Positions 1 to 11,339 of a DNA stretch of 64,000 nt are shown piece after piece (the stretch's first letter is position 1; every line of letters starts with the position of its first letter). The notes below the pieces were generated by a model that had not been told where the DNA came from, ran no database searches, and saw nothing but the letters and a program-made list of their open reading frames with translations. This stretch comes from Phlebopus portentosus (taxonomy: Eukaryota > Basidiomycota > Agaricomycetes > Boletales > Boletinellaceae). The stretch covers positions 2,232,001-2,296,000 of the forward strand of contig JAYXKI010000004.1 of NCBI GenBank assembly GCA_037892935.1. The letters run 5' to 3'. Made by a program: the position numbers and the translations under genes.

Positions 1-1222
1 CTTGTCTTTCATGATGACTTCAAGCCTCACAGAGTATTTACCAGACTTGTATCCAAACGCTTCAAATAACTCTTTGCTTTGTCCACAGAGTCCCGTTTCT
101 ATTGACGCAATTCGCATCTCTGACGGGCGAAGAGTTTTCCTCAAGCAGATTCTGAAGCCAAGCTCAGAACTCGACATACACAGCTTTCTTTCGGACGATA
201 ACAAGCTTAAAGATCCACGTAATCACACTGTACCACTTCTCGACGTATTTCCTGATGACAGTGAACCATCCTATGTCTATATCGTCATGCCTCTTCTTCG
301 CCCGTTTGATTTGCCTCTTTTCTTCTCTGTCGATGAAGTTGTCGAATTCGTCAGGCAACTTCTTGAGGTATGGCTTAGAACTGGCTGCAACCCGTCCTAA
401 AGTGATGATTTCTCAAAAATAGGGATTAGTGTTCATGCATAAGCTAGATGTGGCACACAGGCGAGTACCAACTTCCTATTGCCCAACTTCATTCTTAAGC
501 TCAATGTTAGGGATTGCTCGGATCTGAATATTATGATGGATGCCGAACCGATGTATCCTAAAGGATTCCACCCTAAGAACACTACGACGGATACCACTGG
601 CTACAGAAAAGCACATCCGAAACGCCGTCGTGATGTGCTCTCTTCTGTCCGGTACTACTTCATTGACTTCGGCATATCTACCATGTTTGGTCCAGATGAG
701 ACAGATAAGACAGTGCTTGGGCTGGAAGGACAGGATAATACAGTTCCAGAACTGTCGGAGAGATATCCTTATGACCCGTTCCTCGTCGACATCTTCATCG
801 TTGGGAATCTTTTTGATAGTGCCTTATTTAAGGTGAGTGCCTTGATATATGTCGATCGTTCATGGTCTAAGTACTTCTCAGAAATACGATAATCTAGCTT
901 TTTTATATCCTCTTATCGAGGAGATGACACAGCCAGACCCTCCCCACCGTTGTGACGCCGCAGGAGCATTGAACCTTTTCAACGAGATAATATCCCAAGA
1001 ATCTCCTCGTAGACTGAGGTGGAGACTTAAAGCGAAGAGTTCCGGAAAGCTCGAGCGCTTTTTGATTGACGTTGATTCTCTTTCCCATGAAGGCGTGTAT
1101 CTTGCAAAGTATGCCTTCAGTGCGTAATTTCTATCCATTTAGCAATATATTCAAGATCTCTGATGGCATTTCCCTCAGCGTCGACTACAAAGGGTATTCT
1201 GCGGCTTTTGCGACTGCGCTGA
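1..1222 (+). CDS. Kinase-like protein, family copy A (5' truncated by window edge)
   Basis: Exons 1-33 (partial), 89-367, 423-460, 511-832, 882-1119 and 1179-1222 join in phase and match copies B (11340) and C (37419) exon for exon (279 nt, 38 nt, 322 nt, 238 nt, 44 nt). The product carries a FLK lysine after ISDGRR, a catalytic-loop HRD followed by CSDLN, and a DFGIS motif, so the core residues of a protein kinase are present, although the Lys normally two residues after the HRD Asp is Ser. The HRD Arg codon is split across intron 3. Intron 3 (461-510) needs a GC donor (GCGAGT), because no GT donor keeps the HRD frame. Only the first coding exon is cut by the window start. Substrate and pathway are unknown; I infer an active or pseudo Ser/Thr kinase in an expanded Agaricomycete family. 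Confidence 0.8.
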
Positions 1223-2889
1223 CGGTGTATCGGAGAAGCTGGCATTATCATTCGGTATTCGGAGTTTTGGATGGACGGATAACCTTGCGGCTCTCGTATT
1301 GCTGTCGTTTACCATGGATAGAACTGAATGCTCACGACGTTGATTATACATGACTGAGGCTGGCAAGACTTAATGTTTCCAAATAAAAAGTATATCTTCG
1401 ATCTCAAAGACTAATTTGTCTACTCTTCGACAAGGAATATCAGACCTACAGATCGCTTTTGAAGCTCGCTGTCGAGCGTAGCTCAGGTTCTGATAACTTC
1501 TCTTACTCCTCTTGTTCCGAAGAGATGAAACATCGATGGAGGAGGTAGAAGATTAGCCTAGGATGGATAGGCAAGATTGCAACGACGGCCATACTTCGCT
1601 ATTCCTCGTTACCGTAATGAGTCTATGCGCCGAGCCTACTGCATCATGGAACTATTGTTCAAAGAGAGGTAATTTCTATCAATGTGAAGTAACACCGCAC
1701 GCAATATCGAAGCTTGTTGTACGTACAGGGGAACAAAGGAACCTACCATCTATAAGTCGTTTCTTTGGTTACTTTCTGTTCGATATTGAACCGATGGCAT
1801 TCGCGTTCACACCCCTTGTCGGAAGCCTCCGTGTTGGTTGGTCCCGAGAAGTCCGAGTCTCCGAGCTGAAGACGGAATTCTTCAATTTCATCTTATTATG
1901 TTGAGGCATGATCTCAGAACGTGCACTGCGCTACCATGTTCATCTTTAGATTCCATGGATGACATTCGTCATTGTATTTATGTGACCAAAGGTTAAGACT
2001 CAATTACGTTCAATACCTTCTTTGAAGCGAAGTTCGCCTACGTACTCGGACGATCTTTATGCCCGTTGTTTTCCCAATCACCAAAGTCGTTCCACGAATT
2101 GCCTTTTTTCTTTTTCTTTTTTGTATGTAAATGAAGATATGAATGCCGATCAAAGACCCCGACGACTCATGTCCCATTATACAAATTGCGTGCCGAATCT
2201 CGCTTTGAGGTCGCCCACCTTTCTTTGCTCCCGTATATGTAATATCTCTCAAAATTCTTTTCTTGCCGAAAATTTTATACCGGAATGTCTGATCAAGGAC
2301 AGGTTCCTCGAGGCAAGCGATGCCTTGTTAATCTACCAACCCTAATCTGAAGACATCAAATAAAACGAGAATACGTTCCTGTTGATGTAGCCGAATTCAA
2401 AAGGTCACTGTCATGCAACACAGTCAGTGAGGACTTTTACTATCGTCTTTTATCACAGCTCTATTAGTGAGGACTGATAACATTCAATATTTTCTCGTAT
2501 TTTTTTTAAACCCTAGGTTCTTGCTACTCTATTTCTCCAGAAACAATCGCGGCCTGTGTCACTGACGATTATTTCTTGATGGAAACCACTGACGCATCCT
2601 TTTGTTTCATGCTTCGGAACTCGCACGGATACCAGCGTATCTTTGCAGTTCTGTTATGCCGTCGGTCCAGTTCTTGTAGTTACGCCAGATATGTCCGTCT
2701 TTGTTTTGTCCAAATAAGAGTATAATAAGAAGGATCACGCATGCACTACCATCAAAACGCGCCTCTACTAATGCGGCTATTGGTTTGATCAAAGATACAA
2801 AATCCAGCAAGACGTGACTAGTGATTTATCGCATATCTCAACACGTCTCATCTCCGTCGACTTTGCTTCTGCTCGCCGGCGCAGCCGTC
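1223..2889. other. Intergenic, no gene supported
   Basis: Only short overlapping open frames in several phases, with no splice-consistent model. At 2141-2176 there is a segment resembling the promoter side of kinase-like copy B (16 identical bases at 2141-2156 and 11197-11212, then partial similarity), possibly the relic of another copy's upstream region. A pyrimidine tract lies at about 2103-2122. Confidence 0.4.
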
Positions 2890-4656
2890 ATGGATTTAGC
2901 ATCTTTAATACTTTCTCTGCCCAGCTATGCCGAGAACTGTATCAAGACGTACAAAGCAATCCAGGCGTATCGAGAACTGGACGAGTCGTTCAGGAAATTG
3001 ATGAATCGCACGATTTCGGACTCGGAAAGACTCAAACATACCATGAAGAACCTCAACAATACATCCGCATACTCGTCAGCGAGTCAACTGCACTTCCAGC
3101 ATCTACTGCAAGAATCGAAGAGCTCGATGGAGAAGATCAACGTCATCCTGGACGGTTGGAAGGAACGTCTACGAATCACCGACGACGGCCCGCGACCGAG
3201 GACGAAGAGACTCAAGTTACTATCAATAACCTTCCTCTTGAGAAAATGGATAAATCTGAGCAAGATTTTCCTTTTTTCATTTGGAGAGAACTTAGAGAGG
3301 CTTGTGATTCAGGAGAAAAAAGAGGTGGCGAAGATGAGCACTGGGAACGGTAAAGCGGTCGACAAGAATTCGTCACACCTCAGCAATCGATTTGCGGAGT
3401 TGCAATACTTGGTTGAAGGGAAATCACAAATCATCGAAGCTTTGGAGGAGCTGGAACGACTCCTTCAGCAACTTGATTCTGCCCTGATAGCGTCGAACAG
3501 CCTGTCCGCTGAATCGAGCGATGGCTTTACATGCTCGGATACCATCGAGTTTATACACCATGCCAAGGAAAGAGTCGCTACGAATATGATCGTCAACCAC
3601 ATTGATTTCGAATCCTCTTTGGACCCGCTAACAGACATTGATCCTGAAATGTCAACAGGGATATATCGAGTCACGACAGGTCGTTTCGAAGGCTGTATTG
3701 TCGATCCGCGAAACGTACGATACTACACGGCCAAAGGCAAAGAAGGCGTCGCTTGGTACGAAACAGAGAACATCGCAAGACTCTTTGCTGAAGAACCCAA
3801 ATACTCGCACCTCTCGTCTAGCGTCGGAATTTTGCCAAGCTGTGGAGTGACAGAGATGGAACTGCACCTTCACGGAGTCGTCTTCCGTTTACCTCCCGAA
3901 CTTGGTCAGACGCGCACCCTGCGGAGTATTCTGGTCGAGGGTAATGTCAAACACTCGCTTCGTGATCGTGTCCAGTTCGCCATCAGACTGGCAACGTCCG
4001 TTCTAGTCGTACATTCGCTAGGACTTGTGCACAAGAACATCAAGCCGGATTCCATCCTCGTCGCTGAAAGTCCGGTAGACAAGGCCGAGAACCTCTATCC
4101 GAACAAACTCGGCCTTCCCTTCCTTCTGGCATTCGACTCGTCGAGAACGAGTAGTGGACCATCAATGCAAGGATCGTTCGCAGTACCGGATGGCGGTCTG
4201 TGGGAGATATTGTACACACATCCACGCCACCTGATCGGGTACGAACGACAATACGATTACGAGATGCGGGACGACATCTTCGGTCTTGGAATTTGCCTGC
4301 TCGAAGTCGCGCTGTGGAAGTCGTTATTCCACTGGTCGCCAAAGCCAGCTGGTGGCCATTCGTTCCAATTGAACACGGACGTAGTCGATATCTCGATCGT
4401 GGGGTGTCGGAATGCGCTCATAGCCATGGGAAAGCCAACAAGTACGAGCCATATATTGCTACGACAACAGCTGCTGAAGGAGGCTGCGGAGAAGATGATA
4501 CCACCCATTATGGGAGATATCTTCAAGGAAGTGGTGGTGGAATGCTTGACCTTCGGAGATCCCAAGGAAACCAACGAGAGGCAGCCAAATCCTGACGAGC
4601 AGAGCATCGAGTTTGTTCAATCCACTTTGTCGAAACTGTACAGTATCAAGTTGTAG
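2890..4656 (+). CDS. HeLo-like domain plus pseudokinase (DUF7580-like) protein
   Basis: A single 588-codon exon; I start at the ATG at 2890 because the upstream part of the open frame has only a GTG. The N-terminus (MDLASLILSLPSYAENCIKT and onward) is an alpha-helical stretch like fungal HeLo/HET-s-type N-terminal domains, followed by helical, Lys/Glu-rich segments to about residue 250. The C-terminal half is kinase-derived. Its catalytic loop reads HKNIKPDSIL from about residue 381, so the HRD Asp is Asn, and the DFG position is FDSSRT at about 415, so it should be catalytically dead. The spacing VHKNIKP followed by FDSSR is what I recall for the fungal DUF7580 family. An N-terminal helical bundle plus pseudokinase is the architecture of MLKL. 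Membrane-lytic cell-death function is inference; neither domain call was checked by a profile search. Confidence 0.65.
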   Translation: MDLASLILSLPSYAENCIKTYKAIQAYRELDESFRKLMNRTISDSERLKHTMKNLNNTSAYSSASQLHFQHLLQESKSSMEKINVILDGWKERLRITDDGPRPRTKRLKLLSITFLLRKWINLSKIFLFSFGENLERLVIQEKKEVAKMSTGNGKAVDKNSSHLSNRFAELQYLVEGKSQIIEALEELERLLQQLDSALIASNSLSAESSDGFTCSDTIEFIHHAKERVATNMIVNHIDFESSLDPLTDIDPEMSTGIYRVTTGRFEGCIVDPRNVRYYTAKGKEGVAWYETENIARLFAEEPKYSHLSSSVGILPSCGVTEMELHLHGVVFRLPPELGQTRTLRSILVEGNVKHSLRDRVQFAIRLATSVLVVHSLGLVHKNIKPDSILVAESPVDKAENLYPNKLGLPFLLAFDSSRTSSGPSMQGSFAVPDGGLWEILYTHPRHLIGYERQYDYEMRDDIFGLGICLLEVALWKSLFHWSPKPAGGHSFQLNTDVVDISIVGCRNALIAMGKPTSTSHILLRQQLLKEAAEKMIPPIMGDIFKEVVVECLTFGDPKETNERQPNPDEQSIEFVQSTLSKLYSIKL

Positions 4657-4931
4657 ATATTGGAAGACCGAGTATCTCTTCTATGTAATATAAGCAAACT
4701 GTTTGCTTTTCCACCATGACCTCGTTGAGCTGAATACCTTCGAAGGATAGGATACTGTGGAACGTGAGAGCACGTGCGCGTACAAACTGGTTTGTTGGCG
4801 TTCTGGCTCTTCGGATTCTCGTCAATCACCACGATCGACCCAGCGCATGAAAACGACCGTGCTTATCGCAATGCAAATAATCGAATTAATGTTGAAATAT
4901 CGTTGGTCATTGTGGATCAGATGTCGTATCG

Positions 4932-5340
4932 TTTGTCAACGGTCTCTGGGATACTCTGAAGCTCGTCCACAGTTTTCTTGGCGACGATGCGTATCGTAAC
5001 ACTTGCCAATACGGTTCTACGACTACGCTTTTGTGCTTCGCAAGTCGCACGAACACTTCATCAAAACTCTGCGTATCGAGAAGAAAGTGAGATGTGTGCA
5101 GGAAATTGTCGGCCAGGCAGGCGAGAACTTCGACTTCGCAGACCCGTTGACGCGAAGGGCCTCTTCACTTTGTAATACTCTGCAAAATCGGGATGTGATG
5201 CACGCCAAGGCGTATGTATCATTGCTCTGGTGCGCTCTACTTCCTGGCTCTGCACATGTACGGCCCGAATAACTGGACACATTTTCAGCTCGCGTCCTCT
5301 ACGTGCTTCAAACCCCCGTACACCTCAATGCAAGCTTCCC
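4932..5340 (+). pseudogene. Frameshifted remnant of an unidentified protein gene
   Basis: Three protein-like stretches lie in successive frames. From 4932 comes FVNGLWDTLKLVHSFLGDDA, from about 5003 another frame gives RFYDYAFVLRKSHEHFIKTL and more, and from about 5214 the first frame resumes with ALYFLALHMYGPNNW. Composition and continuity suggest one protein broken by at least two indels, or by introns I cannot see. I do not recognise the family. It lies between the HeLo-like gene and the kinase-like pseudogene. Confidence 0.35.
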
Positions 5341-5552
5341 GGGATGTACTCCTGCCCAACGGAGTGCGTCGGCACGTCTCTGTGTGTGAAGCTACTGTTG
5401 AATGGTCGCGTGGTCTTATCTGTTTAGACATTCTTGCTTGTCATTATTTCGCAGAGAACAACAGGAACAACATAAATGCAGAATATGTGGCAACGAGGTA
5501 TCGCTATTTGTATCCCTTCCTTACTATCCCCAAGCGAACCTAAGGAACCCCT

Positions 5553-5850
5553 AGCGGATGCAAGCCCGTCAACGAGTGAAGAATTGGACCTGGTCTGGCA
5601 ATCCAGATACAAAATACTTGAGTCGCAAGGCTGTCGTCCTCGACGACGATACAAGCCGGACTGGACACCACCATGACTCAAATCCAAGAGGCTTGCTCCA
5701 TGGCACGAGTATCATTTGGATCATTGGGTATGCGCTACTTTCAGCTTAAGAATGCTGCTTACGGTTCCTTAGAACTCCGGCGTTGTCTCCGAGATTGCGC
5801 GCATCTCTAAGTTTGCCTCCTTCCGTGCCACGGACATGATCCCGATTTAG
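5553..5850 (+). pseudogene. Kinase-like family, broken fourth copy (5' exons only)
   Basis: The frame through 5580-5673 gives LVWQSRYKILESQGCRPRRR followed by YKPDWTPP, which aligns with VVWRDRYQMLESHGYRLRQR plus YKPDWKPS of copy B. The next codon (5674-5676) is TGA where the other copies have Trp, after which the same frame continues alignable to 5727, where a GT donor sits at the position of intron 1. After an AG at 5771-5772 a degraded match to exon 2 follows (NSGVVSEIARIS against NCSVMDAVKIS). Nothing further downstream of the family is found. A nonsense mutation plus 3' truncation makes this a dead copy. Confidence 0.65.
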
Positions 5851-6655
5851 GGTCCGATCACCAGCACTGACGAAGGTTCTCTGAAAGTAGAGCAGATACA
5901 CAAACCAACATAGTACAATGCATCACTTCGACGGCAAGTCAGCAGGTCCAGTAAGTTTCAGGATCACGCAGAGTTGCAAGATATACAACACCTGTCAAAT
6001 CAGTCGGATTCGGGGGTCAGCTCCTCTCGACATTATTGTCCGAAGAGGGCTGTCTTCTTTTGGACGTGAGTGCGAGTGTCCCATGTCTCGCATTTCTCTT
6101 GCAGACTAATTCACAGTACAAGATGAATAATTGCCGGTCCGAGTCCGTGTAAATCGTTTCTGTGGCAACTTTTACTTTGGTATCAGATCAATGAGGGTCA
6201 CTGACAACCAGCGTGTCAGTCGAAGCGATGTCACAAGCCCCCGGGATGTCCGGCTCGCCGTGGTCCTACACCTGTACAAGGTTAAGTTCAAAGGAAGATA
6301 TGCTTGACTATGTGATCCAAGGCACACCCACTCGGGAGAAAGGGATGTGTGGCGCGTCGCGATGGGCAGCTGTGCTTGCATACCATTAATGGCTTGTAGC
6401 AAACGCACTGGTATTGTTTGGAGATCGACATCAAATGCTTCAGATAACTGGAAAAAGATTCGTATCTGGAGAATGATTTTCAAATTAGATAGGCGGAAGC
6501 AAAAAAAGGTGCCTTCTGGGGACACCGGACAGTCTGAATAAAAGATAAATTACTGTATTACGTGGGTCCACGATGGTCCAAGTTTACAAAGCTCGATTCC
6601 CAACGTTTCCGCTTCCCTGCACAGCTGACTGAAAGCGCATCTTCAGCAAACTGCC
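5851..6655. other. Intergenic, no gene supported
   Basis: Open frames on both strands are short and overlap without family resemblance or coherent splice sites. It probably contains the promoter of the kinase gene that starts at 6656. Confidence 0.4.
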
Positions 6656-7991
6656 ATGTCCGGCGATCTGACAGCTTCAATCGTTCAGAGTAAGTTTCTT
6701 CATTTCGTGTAATTGTGTTCCTAACATTGCCAAGGCTTAAGATCTAGAAACATACCAGAACTAGATTATTCCACATTCACCAGGGAGGATGCTGTCTTTT
6801 CCAACGGTGTCCGAGCAGTCCTTACGAAAGGTTGCTTACTAGTTGACGATCTCAGGGGAAGGCGGGAAAATGTGCTTAGAATTTGATGTCCTTTGATGCC
6901 CTTTCCTTAGCGATAATGATTGTGACGGTGGTCGCGGACAGGTGGTGGTTCTCAAAACGATAAACCCCGAATTTGCTAGGAAAGCTGATACGGAACGGAA
7001 AAAGAAGCTCATACAGGTACGTGGGAGGGAGTCTGTCCGTGCTGCTTTTGTCATTCTCACTATACTTGTAGTATTTCGAACGTGAAGCAGGAATCTGGAG
7101 GCTTACCTGCGGACACCCCAACATACTTAAACTTTATGGTTTCGTGACGATACCCGGGCAGATTTTCCCCTCTCTAATCAGTCCTTATTATGAGCGCGAT
7201 CTCAGAGCATTTGTAGAAAGGCATGACATCTTGTCCGCGAAGCAACGGCTAAAATTTGTTAGTGATTTACAGCGTGTTTCTTCAGGCTACGTTGACTGAC
7301 GTGTTTCATGCATACTAGACGAGCGACATTGCTCGTGGACTTGCTTTCTGTGAGTGTACCTTTCGTACAATGGCGAGCCGCTCTTCGCATCAAAAAAGCT
7401 GTTCTGATTCGACATAAGTGCATAGCCTCTCGCCACTGGTGATTCATAGGGATATTAGGGCGGTAAACACTTCAAACTTTTCTAAATAATGTGGTTAAAT
7501 GATTCTTAAAGAGCAATTCCTTGGTGAAAGGCGACGGCTTCGAGTACTCTGCAATGATCATCGATTTCGGTTCTTCAAAGATCTCTGATCCTGACTTGTT
7601 CAAGATACTAAAATCGACACAATCGGGTTCCTGCGCATGGGCACCTCCAGAGTATATCCTTTTCCCAGATCAATATACCAATCCTACGACTCATGGCGAC
7701 ATTTGGTCTCTTGCATGCACCTGTCTCGAGGTCAGTGTGGCAACTGCCATAGATTGTTTTCAGCAACTGAATACTGAACAGATATTTACGGCAAAAGACC
7801 CCTACAGGGGCTACGATGTTGAAGAGGCGCATAAGAATGGCCTGATCCCTGACAGACCAACTGGTCTTCAGGTTGAAATTAATGATGCGACCTGGGAGTT
7901 CCTAAAGAAATGCTGGAATAGATCTGTCGATCAGAGACCGTCCGCCGGAGATGCGACTTCTGAGTTTGAAAGGCTATCAATAAATGCATAA
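6656..7991 (+). CDS. Protein kinase-like gene (TKL-like, multi-exon)
   Basis: Exons recognised: 6656-6689, 6735-6830, 6911-7016, 7072-7257, 7319-7349, 7419-7462, 7512-7730 and 7782-7991. Kinase landmarks in order are VVVLKTI (ATP-site Lys), a helix-C region YFEREAGIWRL, the hinge-side text HPNILKLYGFV, GLAFLHSLSPLVIHRDIRASN (HRD with Arg in place of the usual Lys), IIDFGSS (DFG), the APPE-type CAWAPPEYILF, DIWSLACTCLE and the C-lobe KCWNRSVDQRPS. The stretch 7731-7781 is in frame but has GT-AG ends and interrupts the usual CLE-IFT sequence, so I treat it as an intron. Oddities: no glycine-rich loop is visible, and the phase does not close between exon 2 and exon 3 with any GT donor I found, so a frameshift or missed splice site is possible. 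Kinase identity is firm; specificity is unknown. Confidence 0.7.
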
Positions 7992-8353
7992 TAGTTCATA
8001 TTATAGATATCTACCTCCTCACGATACAATGAAGACATTGCGTCCAGTTTGACAAATAGCGGACGTAGTTGCATCAGACTTTCTGAGATTCGTATAATTA
8101 TTTTGCTTCATGATCTACTCATTTATGACCGTTCTCGACTTCATCAGCGTTCAGTCCTCTGCATCACCTAGTGACATTGCCACGCTACCCGTGCAAGTCG
8201 ATACTTACCTCTTGGATTCTGAAGTTGGTTGAAGTTGGTCCTAAACCATCCTATATAAGAATACTACGCGTAGGTAGCTCCGGGAATGACAATCGATTAT
8301 GCTAAAAATATCGATGAACATCTCTAATCTAAATGTACACATATCGCAAGAGT
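7992..8353. other. Convergent intergenic spacer
   Basis: Lies between the stop of the forward kinase gene (7991) and the stop of the reverse kinase gene (8354), so it must hold both 3' ends. A short direct duplication of GAAGTTGGT occurs near 8220-8240. No gene seen. Confidence 0.5.
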
Positions 8354-10989
8354 TTAGGAGCTCATAAATTTACGCATGCAATCAACCAAGTCTTTCGCAG
8401 ATGGTCTCTTCTCCGGCTTGTTATCAAAGGTACGTTCCAGAAGCTCCCAATGCCCGAGCTGGACGTTGATCTTTTCTTTGGGCAGTTTGGGACCTTTTCC
8501 ATTATGTACACCCGTTCTCTTCAGCCTGCTAACTGTCGTCTTATCGAGTGACTCGCCATAGCACACCTTCCATGGCTATGTTAGTCGGGTAAATTCCACT
8601 GTGATGGGGACGCACCTCTAGAAAGCAACATCCGAAGGCGTATATGTCACCTTCAATAGACACCTGACGATGACCCTCTTTGTTTTCTTTCAACTCGGGG
8701 GCAAGGTGCTCCTTGTTCGTCTTTTGCTGGGATGTTGTCTTCACGACCGAGTCCTCGATGTACGACATTCCAAAGTCGGAAAGTTTCACCGTCATTTGGT
8801 TGTCGAGCAGGACATTATCCTAGGGGCCACATCATTTAAGCGGAGGAATTCAATTTATAGTGACAGGAACTACCGGTCGAAGGTCTCCGTGGGCCATGTT
8901 TTTCTCTTCGTGTACTGAAAGCAAGTCTTAGTAAGGAGGGAAAATCTGGCATAGTTAATACTTATACTCACGATAACGAAGAGCAATGGCAATCTCTAAC
9001 AGCTGGCTTCATGTCAATGGCGATAGACTATGAGTTACAGATCATGACACCTACAAATCCCAATCTTTCCATTTCACTGACACGTGGTCCCTGCGTATCA
9101 ATGTGGTTTTGCAATGTGCACGAATGCACACGGGTAACAAGCGCAGGAAGATCACTGAATGGAAGGATGCAGAAACCAAGCAGGTAGTTAATGTTCTCAT
9201 GATCTAGGCCATACCAGCGTGTCGCCTCTCGCAAGAATCGCTATCGCGTCGTCAGTTTCGGGCATATTCACAGTGCAATGTATAAAATCTGACCTCTTTT
9301 GTTCTTTGAGGACCAGCCTTATACTTATAAAGCTTGACTGCATACTAAAAGAAAACGTCCATCATTCTTATCCCTAGAAATCATGAGTCGACTTACAACT
9401 TGCGATTCATCTCCCGAATACTTCCAAACATCAGAAAATGACCCGCCGCCTAACCACTCTCGTTTGTCATTCTGATTAAGTGATATTTCTGGTATCTCCG
9501 CCTTCCGTAATTCTGTTCAATGTCTAGGTTTGAGCCAGTATATATGTGCATGATCACTCATCCCACCTGAAATAACGAAGTCTAGAGATGTAGTGTCCCC
9601 AAGTTTCTCCATAGGAAGCGATTAATCATTGGCGTACTTCTCCATTTCCAATTGAGCATCAAGCTCATTCTCGATATGCTAGTATATTATTATTAGATAA
9701 GATCAATGCACGATTTGTGAGCCTACCTTCCGAAGACATTCCAATGTGTCGACATAACTGCCTAAGAATTTAGCATCTTCAATTTGACATTGATCTCGTG
9801 TTTGGCCGGTTACTAAGAACGAGAAATGACATGCTATACTTCATGCCAGGTCAGCATTATCGAAGTGGAAGAAAAGGATCGAGGGAGAATGCTTACGGAA
9901 CAAGCAGCTCGAACAACTGGCGAATGATTTCAGTACTCTCATGCCTTATGTGGACCAGTCTAGCCAGACCGGCTCCCAGCTTTATGAGCCGATGGCGCAT
10001 GGGCCTTATTTTTGACTAAGAATTTCGTGTCTTGCTTGTCAATGAAGGATCCACGAGAAAATACGGAACACCATACTGACCTCCAGGTTTTCCGAGTAAA
10101 TGCCTTTATACGACTGGTTGAATGCTTTCACAAGTCGCGATGCCAGTCGTTTTAGATCATCCCAGACATCGGTAGCTGATCAGAAATTAGTTGATATCCC
10201 AGTCAGGGCAAAGAAACACACCTGTCTGGCCATGTGCCGTATCTGGGCCAAACCACCATTCATCAAGGTCTTCTTTCGTGATTCCTGTTGCATCCAATAA
10301 TCCTGTATTTATTTTTTCTGCGCTCAACTCTATGATTGAGTTGGTCAGCTGAGTGAAGAGAACACATTTCGCCAGTACATACGCTGAAAGTGGATATTCC
10401 AGGTCACTGAAAACACATCTGGTGATTTTGGATGGCCCATGACTTTCGACAGATCTTCTCTTGCAGAAAATGCCAAAGGCGACAAAATTCCGTATGTAAC
10501 CGTGATACGCGTCCTTTTCTAATTGAGACTGAGATCATGTTCTTAATTGAAACGGCAGAAATAGAAAACTGACCAAGTAATTTTGCATGACCCCATTCAC
10601 AGCGTCTAAAACAACTCTCGGATTGTCACGACCTTCCTTTGCGAAGATATTGGAGATGCGTGTATGTATGGAAGTCTTCCCAATAGAGGAACTCTGTAGT
10701 ACGTGAAATCTCTCATCAAGCCTGCAACAGACACTATAGTATCAGACCAGCCTACATATAGCTTCGGCTCTGTAAATACCTTTGCATGTCTGACACGGAC
10801 TCCACAGCATCATCGCTTCTCGTAGGATGCTCGACAAAGTAGCCTATCAGCTTCCTGCGGACTGATTCAAGTTCGACATAGTCTTTCATGAGACGGTCGC
10901 GCTAATACTCTCGATGAGTAACTTCGGGCCTTACTGTATCATGCTAAATGAAAACTCACAGTGGTTTCGAAACGAAAGAGACGCTGCAT
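8354..10989 (-). pseudogene. Large kinase gene with unknown N-terminal region, disabled
   Basis: Sixteen exons on the minus strand fit by splice sites: 10960-10989, 10780-10901, 10574-10721, 10383-10518, 10222-10329, 10081-10175, 9897-10015, 9727-9833, 9567-9678, 9397-9512, 9294-9344, 9055-9240, 8972-9006, 8874-8914, 8616-8819 and 8354-8575. The start is MQRLFRFETT. The first nine exons encode an alpha-helical region of unknown function (for example ITKEDLDEWWFGPDTAHG). The kinase part follows: LGGGSFSDVWKY (glycine loop), YAVKLYKYK (Lys), RYLHEEKNMAHGDLRPDNVL (HGD instead of HRD), LSDFGMS (DFG), APEL and a C-lobe ending MRKFMSS. Lesions: an in-frame TAA at 9622-9624 (complement) within exon 9, a one-base phase mismatch between exons 7 and 8, and an unclosed phase between exons 12 and 13. 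I therefore call it a decaying gene, though one or two joins could be my error. Confidence 0.65.
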
Positions 10990-11339
10990 ACTGTCTGCAG
11001 AGTCGAGAACAAGTAAAATACTGGTATGGGCTCAGAAAACGCTCAGCGCGATAGAACAAAGGGTGAGTTGCTGAAGTGTGGGTGTGGATATTCAGAGGTT
11101 GGGTATTTCTTTAAAACTGCAAGAGGGGGAAGCTTTGTTAAGCATTTTTGAATCCTGCGCGAGCTAAGGAGAGTACAAAGAGAACAATAGTAAGACGAAT
11201 GCCGATCAAAGATCCTCACGACGTGTCACACACGAGATGTGGACCCCGTAACCCCTCCGCTCGGCCTGTCCATCAAATTATTCACCGTTATACGTTGTTC
11301 TTCATCCACCACGCACTACCACTACTACCACCACTCACC
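10990..11339. other. Divergent promoter region
   Basis: Head-to-head spacer between the reverse kinase gene and kinase-like copy B. It contains 11197-11212, a 16-base exact match to 2141-2156 with weaker similarity for about 20 more bases. A CCACTACC-type repeat immediately precedes the copy B start. Confidence 0.45.

Noticed and set aside
1563..1904. 113-codon forward frame after kinase-like copy A
   Set aside because: No resemblance to the family or any domain, and no start context or splice partners.
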